This document shows positions 1 through 11,225 of a DNA stretch of 64,000 nucleotides, piece by piece (the stretch's first letter is position 1; each line of letters starts with the position of its first letter). The stretch is from NCBI GenBank assembly GCA_039602395.1, contig JBCNJP010000010.1, forward strand, positions 89,746,000 through 89,809,999, written 5' to 3'. Under the pieces are notes generated by a model. That model saw only the letters and a program-made list of their open reading frames with translations. It was not told the DNA's origin and did no database searches. Position numbers and translations under genes: made by a program. Source of the DNA: Deinandra increscens subsp. villosa (Eukaryota; Streptophyta; Magnoliopsida; Asterales; Asteraceae).

Positions 1-2913
1 CCATCTGCAGCAGCTTTAAGGAAAATGAGACCTGACATTTCTGTTCCCTCTGATTTTCACTGCGAGTCATGTCAACTCGGTAAACATACTCGACGTCCTT
101 ATCCTCCCAAAGTGTCTAGTCGAGCCAGTACACTATTTGAACTGGTACACTCTGATATATGGGGTCCTTGTCCTACTAAAACTCTCTTGGGTTTTCAGTA
201 TTTTGTTTCCTTTATTGATGATTATTCACGTGCTACTTGGGTTTATTTACTCAAGTCTCGTAGTGAAGTTTGTTCCATCTTTCGTGAGTTTCATTCATAC
301 GTTCAAAATCAGTTTAACACATCCATCAAAACACTACGCACTGATAATGCAAAAGAATATTTGTCAGCTGAATTTTCTGGTTATCTGAAGACACATGGTA
401 TTATTCACGAGTCTTCATGCGTGTACACACCTCAACAAAACGGCGTTGCTGAACGAAAAAACCGCCATTTGTTAGATGTTGCACGCTCTATCATGTTTCA
501 CTCTCATGTTCCCCATCGATTCTGGGGAGACGCGGTACTGACTGCTGCTTACCTGATTAACCGAATGCCATCATCAGTTCTTGGTAGTCAAACCCCCTTC
601 TCTGTCTTGTTCCCCAAAGGAACTCCGTTTCCACTCCCACCTAAATTTTTTGGGTGTGTGGCGTATGTTCATGATCATCGTCCTGGTGTCACTAAACTGG
701 ATCCTCGAGCCATTCGTTGTGTCTTTCTTGGTTACTCACGTGTCCAGAAAGGGTATCGGTGTTATAGTCCTACTCTTCATCGATACTTTACAAGTGCGGA
801 TGTCACTTTTCATGAGTCATGCCCCTACTTTCCCGCGTCTTCCCCTCCTGAGCCTGACTTGTTTCCTGATTCTGATCATGTTTTACCCGAGTCTATAACT
901 ATTCCCACCATACCTGTATCCATTGCTCCGTCTGACCCTCAGGTCTCCGACACTACAGATCTTGCTCCTGCTATAAATGACCTACCGACAGCACCCCCGC
1001 CTCTGCTTTTCACATATGCTCGTCGACATAAGGACGCAACGATAGAGACACATGATTCACAACCAGCCCATGAATCTGGTATGCCCCCAGTTCCGCTTTC
1101 TACGACTACTCCTATTACACCCTTGTCAGACACTACACCCTTACCGGATACTACCCAGGCTACACCCATTTATGATCCACCTGGAGCACCATATCCTGAT
1201 ATACCGATAGCTTTCCGCAAAGAGACTAGACAACGCTCCACCCGTTACCCTATTCAGCATCATGTTTCCTATACACATCTCTCAGCGGAATCCCGTGCAT
1301 ACACCACTGCTATTGATTCTTACCCGATTCCCAAGGATGTGATGACAGCTTTTAATCACCCAGGATGGCGAAAGGCTATGGAAGACGAGATAGGGGCACT
1401 TCGGGCCAATCATACATGGGATCTTGAGCTGCTTCCTCATGGGAAGCGTGTTATTGGTTGTCGTTGGGTATTCACGATTAAACTCAACCCTGATGGTTCT
1501 TTGCACCGCCTCAAAGCACGACTAGTTGCTAAGGGTTATTCACAGGCTTATGGTATTGATTATGATGAGACTTTCTCCCCGGTTGCCAAAATGCCATCTG
1601 TCCGCATCTGTATTGCTCTTGCTGCCATTAACCATTGGCCGCTCCACCAGCTTGATGTCAAGAACGCCTTTCTTCATGGAGTTCTTGAGGAGGAGGTATA
1701 TATGGAGCAGCCACCTGGTTTTATCGTCGAGGAGGAGGCCTCAAAAGTATGTCGGTTACGTCGTTCATTATATGGTCTTAAGCAGTCCCCTAGAGCTTGG
1801 TTTGGCAGATTCTCTAGTGTTATGGAAGATTTTGGAATGGTTCGTAGTGCATATGATCATTCTGTATTCTTCAGACACCGTCAAGGCCGAAGAATTATTT
1901 TGGTTGTGTATGTGGACGATATCATAATCACAGGGGATGACGAAACCGGTATTTCTGAGCTCAAACAGTTCCTTCAGTCTCAGTTCCAGATCAGCGACTT
2001 AGGTCGACTCCGGTACTTCCTTGGCATTGAAGTATCACGTTCTCTACAAGGAATACTTCTATCTCAGCGGAAGTATGTCCTTGATATGTTATCCGAGTAT
2101 GGTTTACTGGGCTGTAAACCGGTTGATAGCCCAATGCTTCCTACAGGGAAGCTTCTTCTAGAGGATGGGAGCCCGATGAAGGATCCAGAACGGTACAGAC
2201 GATTGGTTGGAAAACTTAATTATTTGACTGTTACCCGTCCAGATATTTCATTCACAGTTAGTGTCTTGAGTCAATTCATGGCCACACCATATACTGGACA
2301 TTGGGATGCTGCCCTTCGTGTTTTAAGGTATCTCAAGAACACACCAGGTCTTGGAATTCTGTATTCTGATCAGGGTCACTGTCGTGTGGGCGCTTTTACA
2401 GAAGAGGGAGATGGACGGATATCAGGATTCTCTGATGCAGATTGGGCAGGATGTCCTATCTCAAGACGATCTACTACTGGCTATTGTGTGTTTGTTGGCG
2501 GAAACCTTGTGTCCTGGAAGAGTAAAAAACAACACACAGTATCTCGATCGAGCGCCGAATCAGAGTATAGAGCCATGGCAGATGTCACCTCGGAGATGAT
2601 ATGGGTTCGTCGTCTTCTAAGAGAACTTGGGGTTATTTCTGATGATCTGATGCGGCTATATTGTGATAATCAATCAGCCATACATATAGCCAAGAATCAA
2701 GTATTTCATGAAAGGACGAAGCATATTGAAGTTGATTGTCATTTAATCAGAGATCGAGTAGTCGGGACTAAAGTTGATCCTCCATCAATTCAACCGATAC
2801 ATATCAAGACAGAGTTTCAACTTGCAGACATTCTTACCAAACCGCTTCGAAAGACTCAGATTGATTTTATTTGTAACAAGTTGGGCATGATTAACATCTA
2901 TGCTCCAACTTGA
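1..2913 (+). CDS. Ty1/copia Pol polyprotein, 5'-truncated by window edge (family H)
   Basis: The frame is open from base 1, so the first ATG at 25 is internal, not a start. From residue M25 on: the end of the GAG-pre-integrase zinc domain (CESC..GKH), an integrase core with D44, D107 and E143 (D-x35-E spacing as in the family), a low-complexity linker, reverse transcriptase with YVDD at about residues 629-632, and RNase H with SDADW, SAESEYRA and DNQSAI motifs, ending before TGA at 2911. Order INT-RT-RH is diagnostic of copia. Gag, protease and the 5' LTR lie outside the window. There are no stops or frameshifts over 2.9 kb, unlike every other coding remnant here, so this is the youngest-looking element. 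Copia placement is certain; the sublineage is not assigned. Confidence 0.97.
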   Translation, partial: PSAAALRKMRPDISVPSDFHCESCQLGKHTRRPYPPKVSSRASTLFELVHSDIWGPCPTKTLLGFQYFVSFIDDYSRATWVYLLKSRSEVCSIFREFHSYVQNQFNTSIKTLRTDNAKEYLSAEFSGYLKTHGIIHESSCVYTPQQNGVAERKNRHLLDVARSIMFHSHVPHRFWGDAVLTAAYLINRMPSSVLGSQTPFSVLFPKGTPFPLPPKFFGCVAYVHDHRPGVTKLDPRAIRCVFLGYSRVQKGYRCYSPTLHRYFTSADVTFHESCPYFPASSPPEPDLFPDSDHVLPESITIPTIPVSIAPSDPQVSDTTDLAPAINDLPTAPPPLLFTYARRHKDATIETHDSQPAHESGMPPVPLSTTTPITPLSDTTPLPDTTQATPIYDPPGAPYPDIPIAFRKETRQRSTRYPIQHHVSYTHLSAESRAYTTAIDSYPIPKDVMTAFNHPGWRKAMEDEIGALRANHTWDLELLPHGKRVIGCRWVFTIKLNPDGSLHRLKARLVAKGYSQAYGIDYDETFSPVAKMPSVRICIALAAINHWPLHQLDVKNAFLHGVLEEEVYMEQPPGFIVEEEASKVCRLRRSLYGLKQSPRAWFGRFSSVMEDFGMVRSAYDHSVFFRHRQGRRIILVVYVDDIIITGDDETGISELKQFLQSQFQISDLGRLRYFLGIEVSRSLQGILLSQRKYVLDMLSEYGLLGCKPVDSPMLPTGKLLLEDGSPMKDPERYRRLVGKLNYLTVTRPDISFTVSVLSQFMATPYTGHWDAALRVLRYLKNTPGLGILYSDQGHCRVGAFTEEGDGRISGFSDADWAGCPISRRSTTGYCVFVGGNLVSWKSKKQHTVSRSSAESEYRAMADVTSEMIWVRRLLRELGVISDDLMRLYCDNQSAIHIAKNQVFHERTKHIEVDCHLIRDRVVGTKVDPPSIQPIHIKTEFQLADILTKPLRKTQIDFICNKLGMINIYAPT

Positions 2914-2920
2914 GGAGGAG
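2911..2920 (+). promoter_or_regulatory. Polypurine tract of copia H
   Basis: The purine run TGAGGAGGAG lies directly before the LTR start TGTTAAATAG. It overlaps the pol stop codon. In the family this is the plus-strand primer for reverse transcription. Confidence 0.8.
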
Positions 2921-2939
2921 TGTTAAATAGTATAAATAA

Positions 2940-2974
<35 letters not shown>

Positions 2975-3142
2975 AGCATTAGACCCACTATCTAAATATC
3001 TAGATATTTCTTGTATCTAGATATTTCTTGTTGGTAGGTATACATTTATTATAGTTAGATATTTTGCACATTGTTTAGTATAAATAGGGGTTTCACCCCT
3101 TTTGTAATATTATCAGAATGAATATAATCAGATTCTGTTACA
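2921..3142 (+). repeat. 3' LTR of copia H
   Basis: Begins TGTTA after the polypurine tract and ends GTTACA, giving the usual TG..CA boundaries. About 222 bp, short as in several copia lineages. It holds a TATA box (TATAAATA at 3079-3086) and a (TA)n run at about 2938-2973. The 5' LTR is outside the window, so neither LTR divergence nor a target-site duplication can be read; the 5 bases after the LTR are GAGTC. Confidence 0.85.
3079..3086 (+). promoter_or_regulatory. TATA box in copia H LTR
   Basis: TATAAATA followed by GGGG, about 55 bp before the LTR end. It is positioned as the LTR promoter. No hairpin lies upstream, only AT-rich sequence, unlike the gypsy and B/F LTRs further along. Confidence 0.6.
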
Positions 3143-4560
3143 GAGTCAAATCAGATGTTGAAGCGTTATAACTTTGGATTTGAGTTATTCAATTCTCCAA
3201 ACTCACGTGCATTATTTGAGAATAATGTTGGAGAATACATATACATATTATTCAAAAGTGTCCATAGTTGTTCAGAATCTTGGGAACGAATCTGAAATAA
3301 GACTATTCTAACTTTGGACTCAAATTGTTGACTATCCAAATTCACAGACCTCATTACAAAATGACGTTGGACGTAACTCGCATCAAATCATCTTCTTTGA
3401 TTCAATAACAAGATGAATTGATTATTGGTAAACTCATTCGTATCCTTAGACCTGAGATGCATGTGGTACCTCCCATTTACGAAGGTCTGTTCTTTGATTG
3501 TAGTCAACCGCAGTCGCGTAAATTCCAGTCATAAAGGCTACTTTTGGGAATAGATCTGAAGTTCTGTGGGAGCTGCATGTAGTTAATATGAGATTTTGTA
3601 CTCTTGCATTAATAATGCAACAATGAGACATCATGGGCCCTTTCGATGATTCTAAGTGCTATGTGTAAGGCCTTACTCAAACTTACTGTGAGTTTAATTG
3701 GAACACTTGCAATTAAGATCGAGAAACGTTGAACTTTATATAAGTTGAATTGAATCAATTCCTTATCGTTCAATAGATGTTGAATACAGAAGGGAACAAT
3801 GACTAACGATATTTACCATAAGTCTAATATCATGTTGCTTTGCAAGTGGTAAACCTTGGTTTTCGACTTAAGGTGTCACAACTGGTTGGGGTAGTCATGT
3901 GTAGCTAGAGTGCCTCTGTCTACATCTTATGATCTTGTCAGGTGAAGATGTTAGTAAAATATGTTAAAATAGTAAAATAAAATATCTATTCTAAAAAGGT
4001 GTGTCTTGATCAACTCGGTAGCAGATAATATCATTTGGGAGACTTATCAGTGGTGAAGTTCGTACCCTGGTTTTATATCTTTACCTTAAGATTGATTACT
4101 GTTAGAAAGTTGATCGCCTTTCGGCCCACCTGGTCAACCACCATCCAACTGCTAGTCGTCTGCGAGGAGTACGAATGCCGAGGGAAGGTGCTACCAATAA
4201 TCAAATGAAGTGGTCTAATGCCACTTAGTCGTAGGGCTCCTTGGTCAAGCAACCGTTACGCTCGACACGCCGTCATGAACTAGCAGGGAACAACCCAGGG
4301 TGCCGGATTATTTTATTATAAAAATGACCTTCGAGACTAAGGCCGTTTCTTCCGTACACCGCTCTCGCGTATGTACGCCCGGTGTGACTAGGAGCCAAGT
4401 TCACAAACGCGTACCTTTCGACTTCCTTGGAGTGACAAAATATTACCAACCCTCATTCCCAACCAAATACTTTCAGCCCGCACTTGCGTGGTCAGCGGTG
4501 TTTGCTTACATAGACATAAGGACCTCGAACGTATCATGTAGCATGGGGCGCGAGTCACCT
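3143..4560. other. Unclassified repeat-like sequence, no gene seen
   Basis: No long reading frame, no recognisable protein motif and no LTR boundary. The ends of short frames here (60-114 codons) show no family resemblance. Near 4560-4595 the text 'atcgtcccccgatcgggtg' followed by TCACA resembles the end of the J-type LTRs seen at 20160 and 43091, so part of this may be an old gypsy LTR. Confidence 0.4.
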
Positions 4561-5068
4561 TTCGGATCATGCATCGTCCCCCGATCGGGTGTCACAAGTC
4601 CGGCCTTTGGGATTTCGACTCCCCAAATGGTCTGTGATACGTGAAGCACGCTTGGTTCAAAAACTCAGTAATACATTTTCGATAAAAAGGGTTTTTATTA
4701 ATTCATTGGACACACCTTAAGGAAAACCTGAAAAACTACAAAGAAGACAAAAGGGTTTTATTAATACATTTTTGATAAAAAGGGTTTTTATTACCAACCC
4801 ACCAAAGATCCGTTTATTCCCAAACGAGTGTAAGAATTTGACTAACACTTAAAGATTGAGGCTGACAAGTGTTAGTCTAAAGATATGCTTAATAGATAAT
4901 GAAAGATTCATAGACAAATAACAATTCATTATCACCATAAGTTAAAGTTCTTACAATCTTTGACGAGTAGATCAAGAACACTAAAACAAAAGGCTCACAA
5001 CCGAAAATATGGATACTAGTGGAAGAGAGGGGAGAAAGTGAGCAAGGAGAAGTGAAATCGGTTTCTCA

Positions 5069-5077
5069 TATTTATAG
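5069..5077 (-). promoter_or_regulatory. TATA box of G LTR
   Basis: Plus-strand ATATTTATA reads TATAAATAT on the minus strand. It lies 16 bp downstream (minus sense) of the last GCACG-N3-CGTGC hairpin. Confidence 0.5.
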
Positions 5078-5092
5078 GCCAGCCGAGGTGGA

Positions 5093-5483
5093 GCACGGCT
5101 CGTGCCTGGCTGGGTACGGGGTGTGTGTGTCAGGCAGCACGGGTCGTGTGGCTTGGAGCACGGAGTGTGCCATGTCAGAGTCGTCAGTCCTTCAGCAAGC
5201 TTGTCAGCGACACGGGGCATGTTTTGTTAAGCACGGGGCATGCCATGTCAGAGTCGTTAGTTTTCCAGCAAGCTTGCCAGCGGCACGGGCGTGTTGCGTT
5301 AGGCACGGGGCTTGTCATGTCAGAGCTTTCTGCCAACAGTGTCAGTGGCACATGGCGTGCTTGAGAGGGCACGGGCCGTGCCATGTCAGAGACATGGGGC
5401 GTGTGATGTAGACTGGTACAGAGGCACGGGGTGGACTCGCTGGTTTTGGGCACGAGCTGTGCCTTGTGGTGCACGGGGCGTGC
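5093..5483 (-). repeat. GC-rich minisatellite of hairpin motifs in G LTR U3
   Basis: CATGTCAGAG recurs at 5171, 5244, 5316 and 5382 (spacing 73, 72 and 66), marking degenerate units of about 70 bp. Between them run many copies of GCACGgnnCGTGC-like motifs. Perfect 5-bp stems with a 3-nt loop are at 5093-5105 and 5471-5483, and a longer stem is at about 5369-5383. The overlapping frames on both strands are by-products of the repeat. Confidence 0.8.
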
Positions 5484-5664
5484 TATGCTTCAGAAATCCA
5501 GAAGTTGTTTCTTATGTTATCTTTTCTTTGCGTTTTCCATTCCTTCTGTGATTTCGGCTTAGCAAAACCTGAAAAACTACAAAGAAAACAAAAACACTGT
5601 TTCTTTGTGATAGTTAGTCATATTTTACTTAATAAGCTGGGGAATTTGGTTATAAACATGTATA

Positions 5665-5935
5665 CTTTTAAGGCATATCAGTCTCTAACCGCCTCCACCG
5701 TCTGCCGCCGTTCACGGCAGTCACGGCAGCCCCGCCAGCGACCGTCGCTGTGGCCGCCGCCTCCATCCAGCCACCACCACCGCCGACAAGCCGTAGCCGA
5801 CCACCGCTAATCGCCCCTTCAGCCGCCCGCAACCCACCTAGCCGCTGCTGTCTCACCACCGCCATGCAGCCTCCGCCGCGCCACCGCCTTTGCGCCGCCA
5901 TCTCCTTCACGCTGCCTCTCTGATCGAGCACCAGT
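5665..5935. other. CCG-rich block, no supported gene
   Basis: A strongly GC-rich island (repeated CCGCCG/CCACC triplets) inside AT-rich surroundings. A 132-codon minus-strand frame covers it, but the product is Gly/Arg/Ala-rich low complexity with no domain, so I do not call a gene. It could be an LTR U5 or a captured 5' exon. Confidence 0.4.
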
Positions 5936-6258
5936 TCCCGGTGTGGTCTAGATATGATTTTCTGCCAGGTTTTGAACCGAACCCGAGCTCGCTTCTCCGC
6001 TAAATTTTTTGCAACCCCTAGCGCATGTCTCGTTGAACCTCGGTGTCTCGAACAGCTGTCTGACACAATCGACTGTTCAAGATCTAAACACTTTTGGTTT
6101 AGATCAAATCATAATATTTGATTATAATAATCAGATAAACTTGTTGTATTCGATTACCACAACTTTATCTGATAAATATTCTAAAGTAATTAAATTTATT
6201 TAATGTAAATATATGTTTAATTTAATAACATATATATATATATATATGTATCGATTTT

Positions 6259-6290
<32 letters not shown>

Positions 6291-6575
6291 CACTAGTGTT
6301 TGTGTGATCGGTGATTAGATCTTGCTGTTTAATTTGTCACTTGATTTTTCACGTTTTAGTTAAATATATATTTAGATATATTTACACTTTCGCACTCTGA
6401 TTAATTAAGGTAACTAAATAAATTCATGTAATTGTATCGGTAATACATTAGTAAAAACAGGTTTTAATAAACTAAAATTACTACCCGTGACCCGAATACC
6501 ACTGGCAAAACCCAACAAATGCTTCCACCTTCATGGCTCTAGTTTAAGAATTATCATAAACATAAGCAATAGGAG
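5936..6575. repeat. AT-rich stretch with two (TA)n microsatellites
   Basis: Alternating TA runs at about 6230-6248 and 6268-6290. No gene seen. This is where the 5' LTR and primer-binding site of copia A should lie, but neither could be recognised. Confidence 0.5.
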
Positions 6576-6696
6576 ATGTCTCTTGAGGATCTTATAATCC
6601 GTCTTTGTATCGAGGAGGACAATAAGATGGCTGAAATGCCACCACCTTGCAAGTTACGGCTAAGGTGAATTTGGTAAAACATACTCAATCCTCCAA

Positions 6697-6710
6697 GGGG
6701 GGGGGGGGGG
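6697..6710 (+). repeat. G14 homopolymer in gag of copia A
   Basis: Fourteen consecutive Gs just upstream of the zinc knuckle, where the family normally has a Lys/Gly-rich linker. It shifts the reading frame. Confidence 0.9.
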
Positions 6711-7884
6711 CGCAATGGTGCAACCAAAGACAAAGGCAAAGGCAAGGCAGCAGAGCATCTTGGACCAAAGAAAGGGGTTGTGAAAAAGAATCCTCAAAAG
6801 TTTCAAGCAAAATGCTACAACTATGGGGATCATGGTCACCACATAGATCGGTGCAAGAAGCCACATTGTAAGCGCGTGCATATGGTGGAAGATGACATAC
6901 CTTTAGTGGCAATGATAACGGAAGCATCCGCCTTCATTCTTGAAGTCAACATCGTGGTCGAAAACCCAGGCTGGTATGTTGATGCTGGGTCCAAATGCCA
7001 TGTTTATTGGGATAAGACCCTCTTAAATACGTTTAAAAAGGCTGCGAGGACCGGGAAGTTTTACATGGGAAATAAAGCTACTACCAATATCACGGGTGAA
7101 GGCAATGTGATCTTCTGAAGTTCACTTCTGAGAAGGAACTAATGTTGAGCAATGTTTTGTACGTGCCAGAGATCAGGAAGAATCTTGTTTCAGGATGGCT
7201 GCTCAACAAGTTTGGATTTCGTATTGTTATCAAGTCTGATAAGGTCGTGTTGACCAAAAATGGAAAGGCAAGGGCTATGCCTAAAACTCCGTGGTTAAAT
7301 TGTCTACTATGGTTATTAATAAAATGGCTAAAGCCTCCTCTTTTACTTATATGATTGAGATTTATGATTCAAAATATGGCATGGTAGATTAGGACATGTG
7401 AATTTTAATTCAATACGTCGTGTAGTTAATTTAAAAAATTTACCAACATTCAAAATAGACTCGAACTCGAAATGCGAATACGTGTTGAATCCAAACTAAC
7501 AAGATCATCGTTTTAAATCGGTTGAACGAAAAACCAAGCCCCTAGACTTAATTCACACCGATGTGTGTGACTTGAAAGTCGTTCCCACGCGTGGTGGCAA
7601 CAAATACTTCAACATGTTTATTGATGATAATACTCGATATTGCTATGTATACTTACTTAAAAGTAAGGATGAATCAATAAACAAGTTTGTCTTGTTTAAG
7701 ACGTGGTTGAGAATAAATTCAACTTTGTTTCACCATTTGCAGCCTTATGTGCACAAAGTAGAATTGTCCATGAGACAATAGCACCTTATTCTCCACAATC
7801 CAATGGCATAGTAGAAGAAAAGAACCGTACATCGAAAGAAATGATGAATGCCACGTTGATTACTTATGGGATGAGCGTGAACAT

Positions 7885-7897
7885 GGGGGGGGGGGGG
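7885..7897 (+). repeat. G13 homopolymer in integrase of copia A
   Basis: Thirteen Gs at the position encoding the conserved Trp-Gly-Glu/Asp-Ala after the DDE core. The downstream text resumes in another frame as ILTANYILNKIP. Confidence 0.9.
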
Positions 7898-9466
7898 AGC
7901 CATCTTAACGGCTAATTATATTTTAAATAAAATACCCCACAAAGATAATGATAAGACTCCTTATGAATTGTGGACAGACTTAACGCCATCCTACATATAC
8001 TTGAAAGTGTGGGAGTTCCTAGCTAAGGTGTTAGCGCCTTTGTCTAAGGTGCAAAGGATAAGACCCAAAACTGTGGACCGCGTGTTTATTGGATATGGGG
8101 AAAATAGTAGTGCATATCGGTTTCTTGTCCATGACTCGAAAAATGCAAATATACATGAAGGCACTATCATGGAATCAAAGAATGCTTTATTCGTTGTAAA
8201 CGTGTTCTCGTGTTTGTCACAAGAGAGCACGAGTTCATTGACACCATTTTTTGGTGATGAAGTGCATGAAGACACTCATGAACAACCATTTGTTGGTGAC
8301 GAAGTTGATGACGACATTCATGAACAGCCCGCATCTGAAGAGGGAGAGCTTAGACAGAGCAAGCGAAAAAGGGTTTAAAAATACTTTGGTCCAGACATCA
8401 TGGCCTACATGGTAGAGGGTGAGCCCAATACCTACCACGAGGCGGTAACCTCTTCGGATTCTTCTCAATCGAAAGAATCCATTAAGACTGAAATTGATTC
8501 TATTTTACGGAATCATACTTGGGAGATTGTCGATCTTCCTGATGCTTGTAAACCACTTGGATATCGTTAGATATTCTAGAAGAAGATGAAGGCTGATGGA
8601 ACCATTGATAAGTACAAGGTGAGGCTAGTGATCAAAAGATATAGGCGAAAGGAGAGCCTAGCTTACTTTGATACTTACTCACTTGTGACACGCATAACCT
8701 CTATAAGGTTGGTGCTTGCAATAGCGACTTTACGAAATTTGGACGTTCACCAAATGGATGTTAAGACTGCATTTCTAAATGGTGGTTTAGAAGAGGAGAT
8801 CTACATGGAACGACCTGTGGGGTTTTCTGCTCCTGGCCAAGAGGGCAAGATATGTAGACTCGTCACATCTTTGTACGACTTGAAGCAAGCTCGAAAGCAA
8901 TGACACCAGAAGTTTGATCGTGTCATGATTGACAATGGATTCAAAATAAGTGAGTGCGACAAGTGTGTCTATTCGAAAGACACGCCTAGAGGTTATGGTG
9001 ATATTATGTCTCTATGTAGATGACATGCGTATCGTTGGGGGTCATGATAAGATGATCAAAGCTACTAAAGACCTGTTGAAAGAGAGATTTGATATGAAAG
9101 ACATGGGGCTCTGCTAATGTGATACTCGGTGTTGGGTTAGAGTCAGCCAGACCCCAGAAATGGCCTTATCTCATAAGTCAATCTCACTATGTGGACAAGA
9201 TCCGATGAGAAGTTCGAACACATTAGATAAGAGTGTGTCTCGAACTCCGGTTCATACTACCCGTCATTTAGCAAAGAATATAGGCAAATGGGTTGCTTCA
9301 GTTAGAGTACTCAGAGGGTCATTGGTAGCCTAATTGATCTCATGACATGTACCAGAACAGATTTGGCTTATGTTGTGAGCAGACTTAGCAGGTACACGAG
9401 TAATCCAAGCGCGGAGCATTGGAAAGCCATTACTCGTGTACTAAGGTATTTAAGATACACAATTCG

Positions 9467-10156
9467 TAGAACTTGGAATTCGGTTCGAATTGATTCGAAA
9501 ATGAGCATATCGAAATTTGGTTTGGAATTTCAAATTCGAATTCTATTCGATTCGACATCTAATATTGAATTTTGAATCGAATTAGAATTTGAGATTTTCA
9601 ATTCGGTTTGATTCGAAATTCGAATTAGAAATTATTATATATTTTTATACTATAAATATAATATTCATAAAAATATTTTGAAATAGTTTAACTTATTATA
9701 TTCATGTCCTATTTCAAAAGTCTTAAAAATCTAAAGCTCTAAAATATATCTTAAAGTTTAAACGTTTCCTTCTTATTCACGTTTCCATTTCCCTAGAAAA
9801 TTTAAATTTAAATCTTTTGGATGTTTATTAGTTTTATACTTATATAGACTTTTGTATTTTTTACTATAATAATTTAAGTTTTTAGTAGTTTTGAAAATAA
9901 AATTAAAACATGTTTTTTTTGTACAGTTTAAAATGAGTTTATTCGGATCGATTCGAAGTTGTTTCGAATTTGAAAACTGAATACGAATCGAATCGAATTT
10001 AGAATTGGATTTCTATTTCGAATTCGAATTAGATTCAATTTGACGAATCTATGTCAAATTTGAATCGAATTTCGAATCTAGGTTTTAAAAATTGAAATTT
10101 GAATAATTCGATTCAAATTACTCGAGTATTCAAAATTCGATTCATTGAACACCCTA
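9467..10156. mobile_element. TTCGAAT-rich MITE, probably hAT-like
   Basis: Copia coding text RYLRYT stops near 9462 and resumes as RDYGLH near 10161, so about 690 bp was inserted. The right end GAACACCCTA, inverted TAGGGTGTTC, is the start typical of plant hAT-type elements; the left end TAGAACTTGG is a degenerate match. Both arms are dense in ATTCGAA/TTCGAAT and form a long imperfect inverted repeat around an AT-rich centre, with no coding capacity. Flanking octamers ACAATTCG and ACACGCGT are only partly alike, so the target duplication is doubtful. Confidence 0.7.
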
Positions 10157-10639
10157 ACACGCGTGACTATGGACTGCATATACTTAAGATCGATCAATTA
10201 TCGAGGGATACTGCAACGCGAATTGAATTTCGGATATAAAGGATTCCAAATCAATAAGCGGGTATCTGTTCACGCTTGGTGGCGCGGCTATTGCTTGGAA
10301 ATCAGCTAAGCAAACAGTTATAGCGCAATCCATGATGGAATCTGAGTTTATCTCCTTAGATAAATCTGGTGAAGAGGCGGAATGACTACGTCAATTTGTG
10401 GAAGATATTCCTAGATGGACTAAGCCAATGATGACTATATGCATACATTGTGACAATCAATCGATAATTGGGCCCGCCCAATCTGCGATGTACAATGCCA
10501 AATCAAGGCACATAAGACGTAGACATAATAATGTACAACAACTACTCTCAACAGGGGTTATCTTGATTGACTATGTGAAGTCAAAAGATAATGTTGCGGA
10601 TCCGCTTACAAAAGGCTTAAGCAAAGAGTTAGTTTGAAG

Positions 10640-11225
10640 TCGTCAAGAGGAATGGGACTGAAGCCCACTGGGTAAAAGTTGATGTGAAGGAAAAATTAAC
10701 CTATGAAATTGGAGATCCCATACTCTAGGTTCAATAGGACAACCTAATTGTATCGACTAAGGTCACTGTGGGGGAGTAGCCTAAATTCTTAAAAAGAGTT
10801 ATGTACTTCCTAGTCCATTCTTAACCAAACAGTGAAAGGTGTGAGGTTAAGCATACGATGATCAATGATTTTGTGTAAATCATAGATGATTTTGAGTAAA
10901 TCATATTGTACTAATGCTTTTAATGATTGTGGTAATCACCTATGTGAGAGAGAGGTGTGGTTTCTTTGAATGGATTTACAGGGGCGCAAAACCTAGAGCT
11001 CTCGCAGATGCAGGCAAGTGTTCCACGACCATGATTGGACACGACAATGAGGGTTCATCAAGCTAGGGAAACTTTAAAGACATCACGTCTACCAAACACT
11101 AGTAAACCAAGTATATTTCACAAAGGAGGGTTCAAAGGGGACACCTACCTATCCTGCAACAATCGACTGTCGATATTACCTTTGATACTTGAATGTATAG
11201 CTCGATACCCATTCATGTGGGGGAT
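10640..11225 (+). other. 3' untranslated region of copia A with polypurine tract
   Basis: No coding sequence. It includes short direct repeats (GATGATTTTG..TAAATCAT at 10868-10909) and ends in ATGTGGGGGAT (about 11214-11225), a purine-rich tract directly before the LTR start TGTTGGAATT. Confidence 0.6.

Larger units (their letters stand above)
4660..5560 (-). repeat. Minus-strand LTR-like segment (family G)
   Basis: Read on the minus strand, a GC-rich minisatellite (5093-5483) leads into a TATA box at 5069-5077 and then AT-rich R/U5-like sequence. Two imperfect direct repeats occur in it: a 'gataaaaagggtttttatta' motif near 4681 and 4770, and an 'aacctgaaaaactacaaag' motif near 4726 and 5568. 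LTR ends and primer-binding site were not found, so the boundaries are approximate and the class (probably gypsy) is inferred from layout only. Confidence 0.45.
6576..10637 (+). pseudogene. Decayed Ty1/copia gag-pol (family A)
   Basis: Recognisable in order but broken by stops and frameshifts. Gag end MSLEDLIIRLCIEEDNK (6576). Zinc knuckle CYNYGDHGHHIDRC, with the second Cys changed to Tyr (6812). Protease WYVDAG, with catalytic DSG changed to DAG (near 6970). GAG-pre-integrase. Integrase with NGIVEEKNR (7803). RT with MDVKTAFLNG and YDLKQA (8755-8890). RNase H ending with CDNQS and NVADPLTKG (10450-10615). Runs of 14 and 13 Gs interrupt gag and integrase, and a MITE at 9467-10156 splits the region after RYLRYT. 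The 3' LTR starts at 11226. Definitely not functional. Confidence 0.93.

Noticed and set aside
5668..6066. 132-codon minus-strand frame as a gene
   Set aside because: Low-complexity Gly/Ala/Arg product from a CCG-rich block, with no domain.
5640..6575. 5' LTR of copia A
   Set aside because: No match to the A LTR pieces and no TGGTATCAGAGC site before gag; it has been lost or is too decayed.
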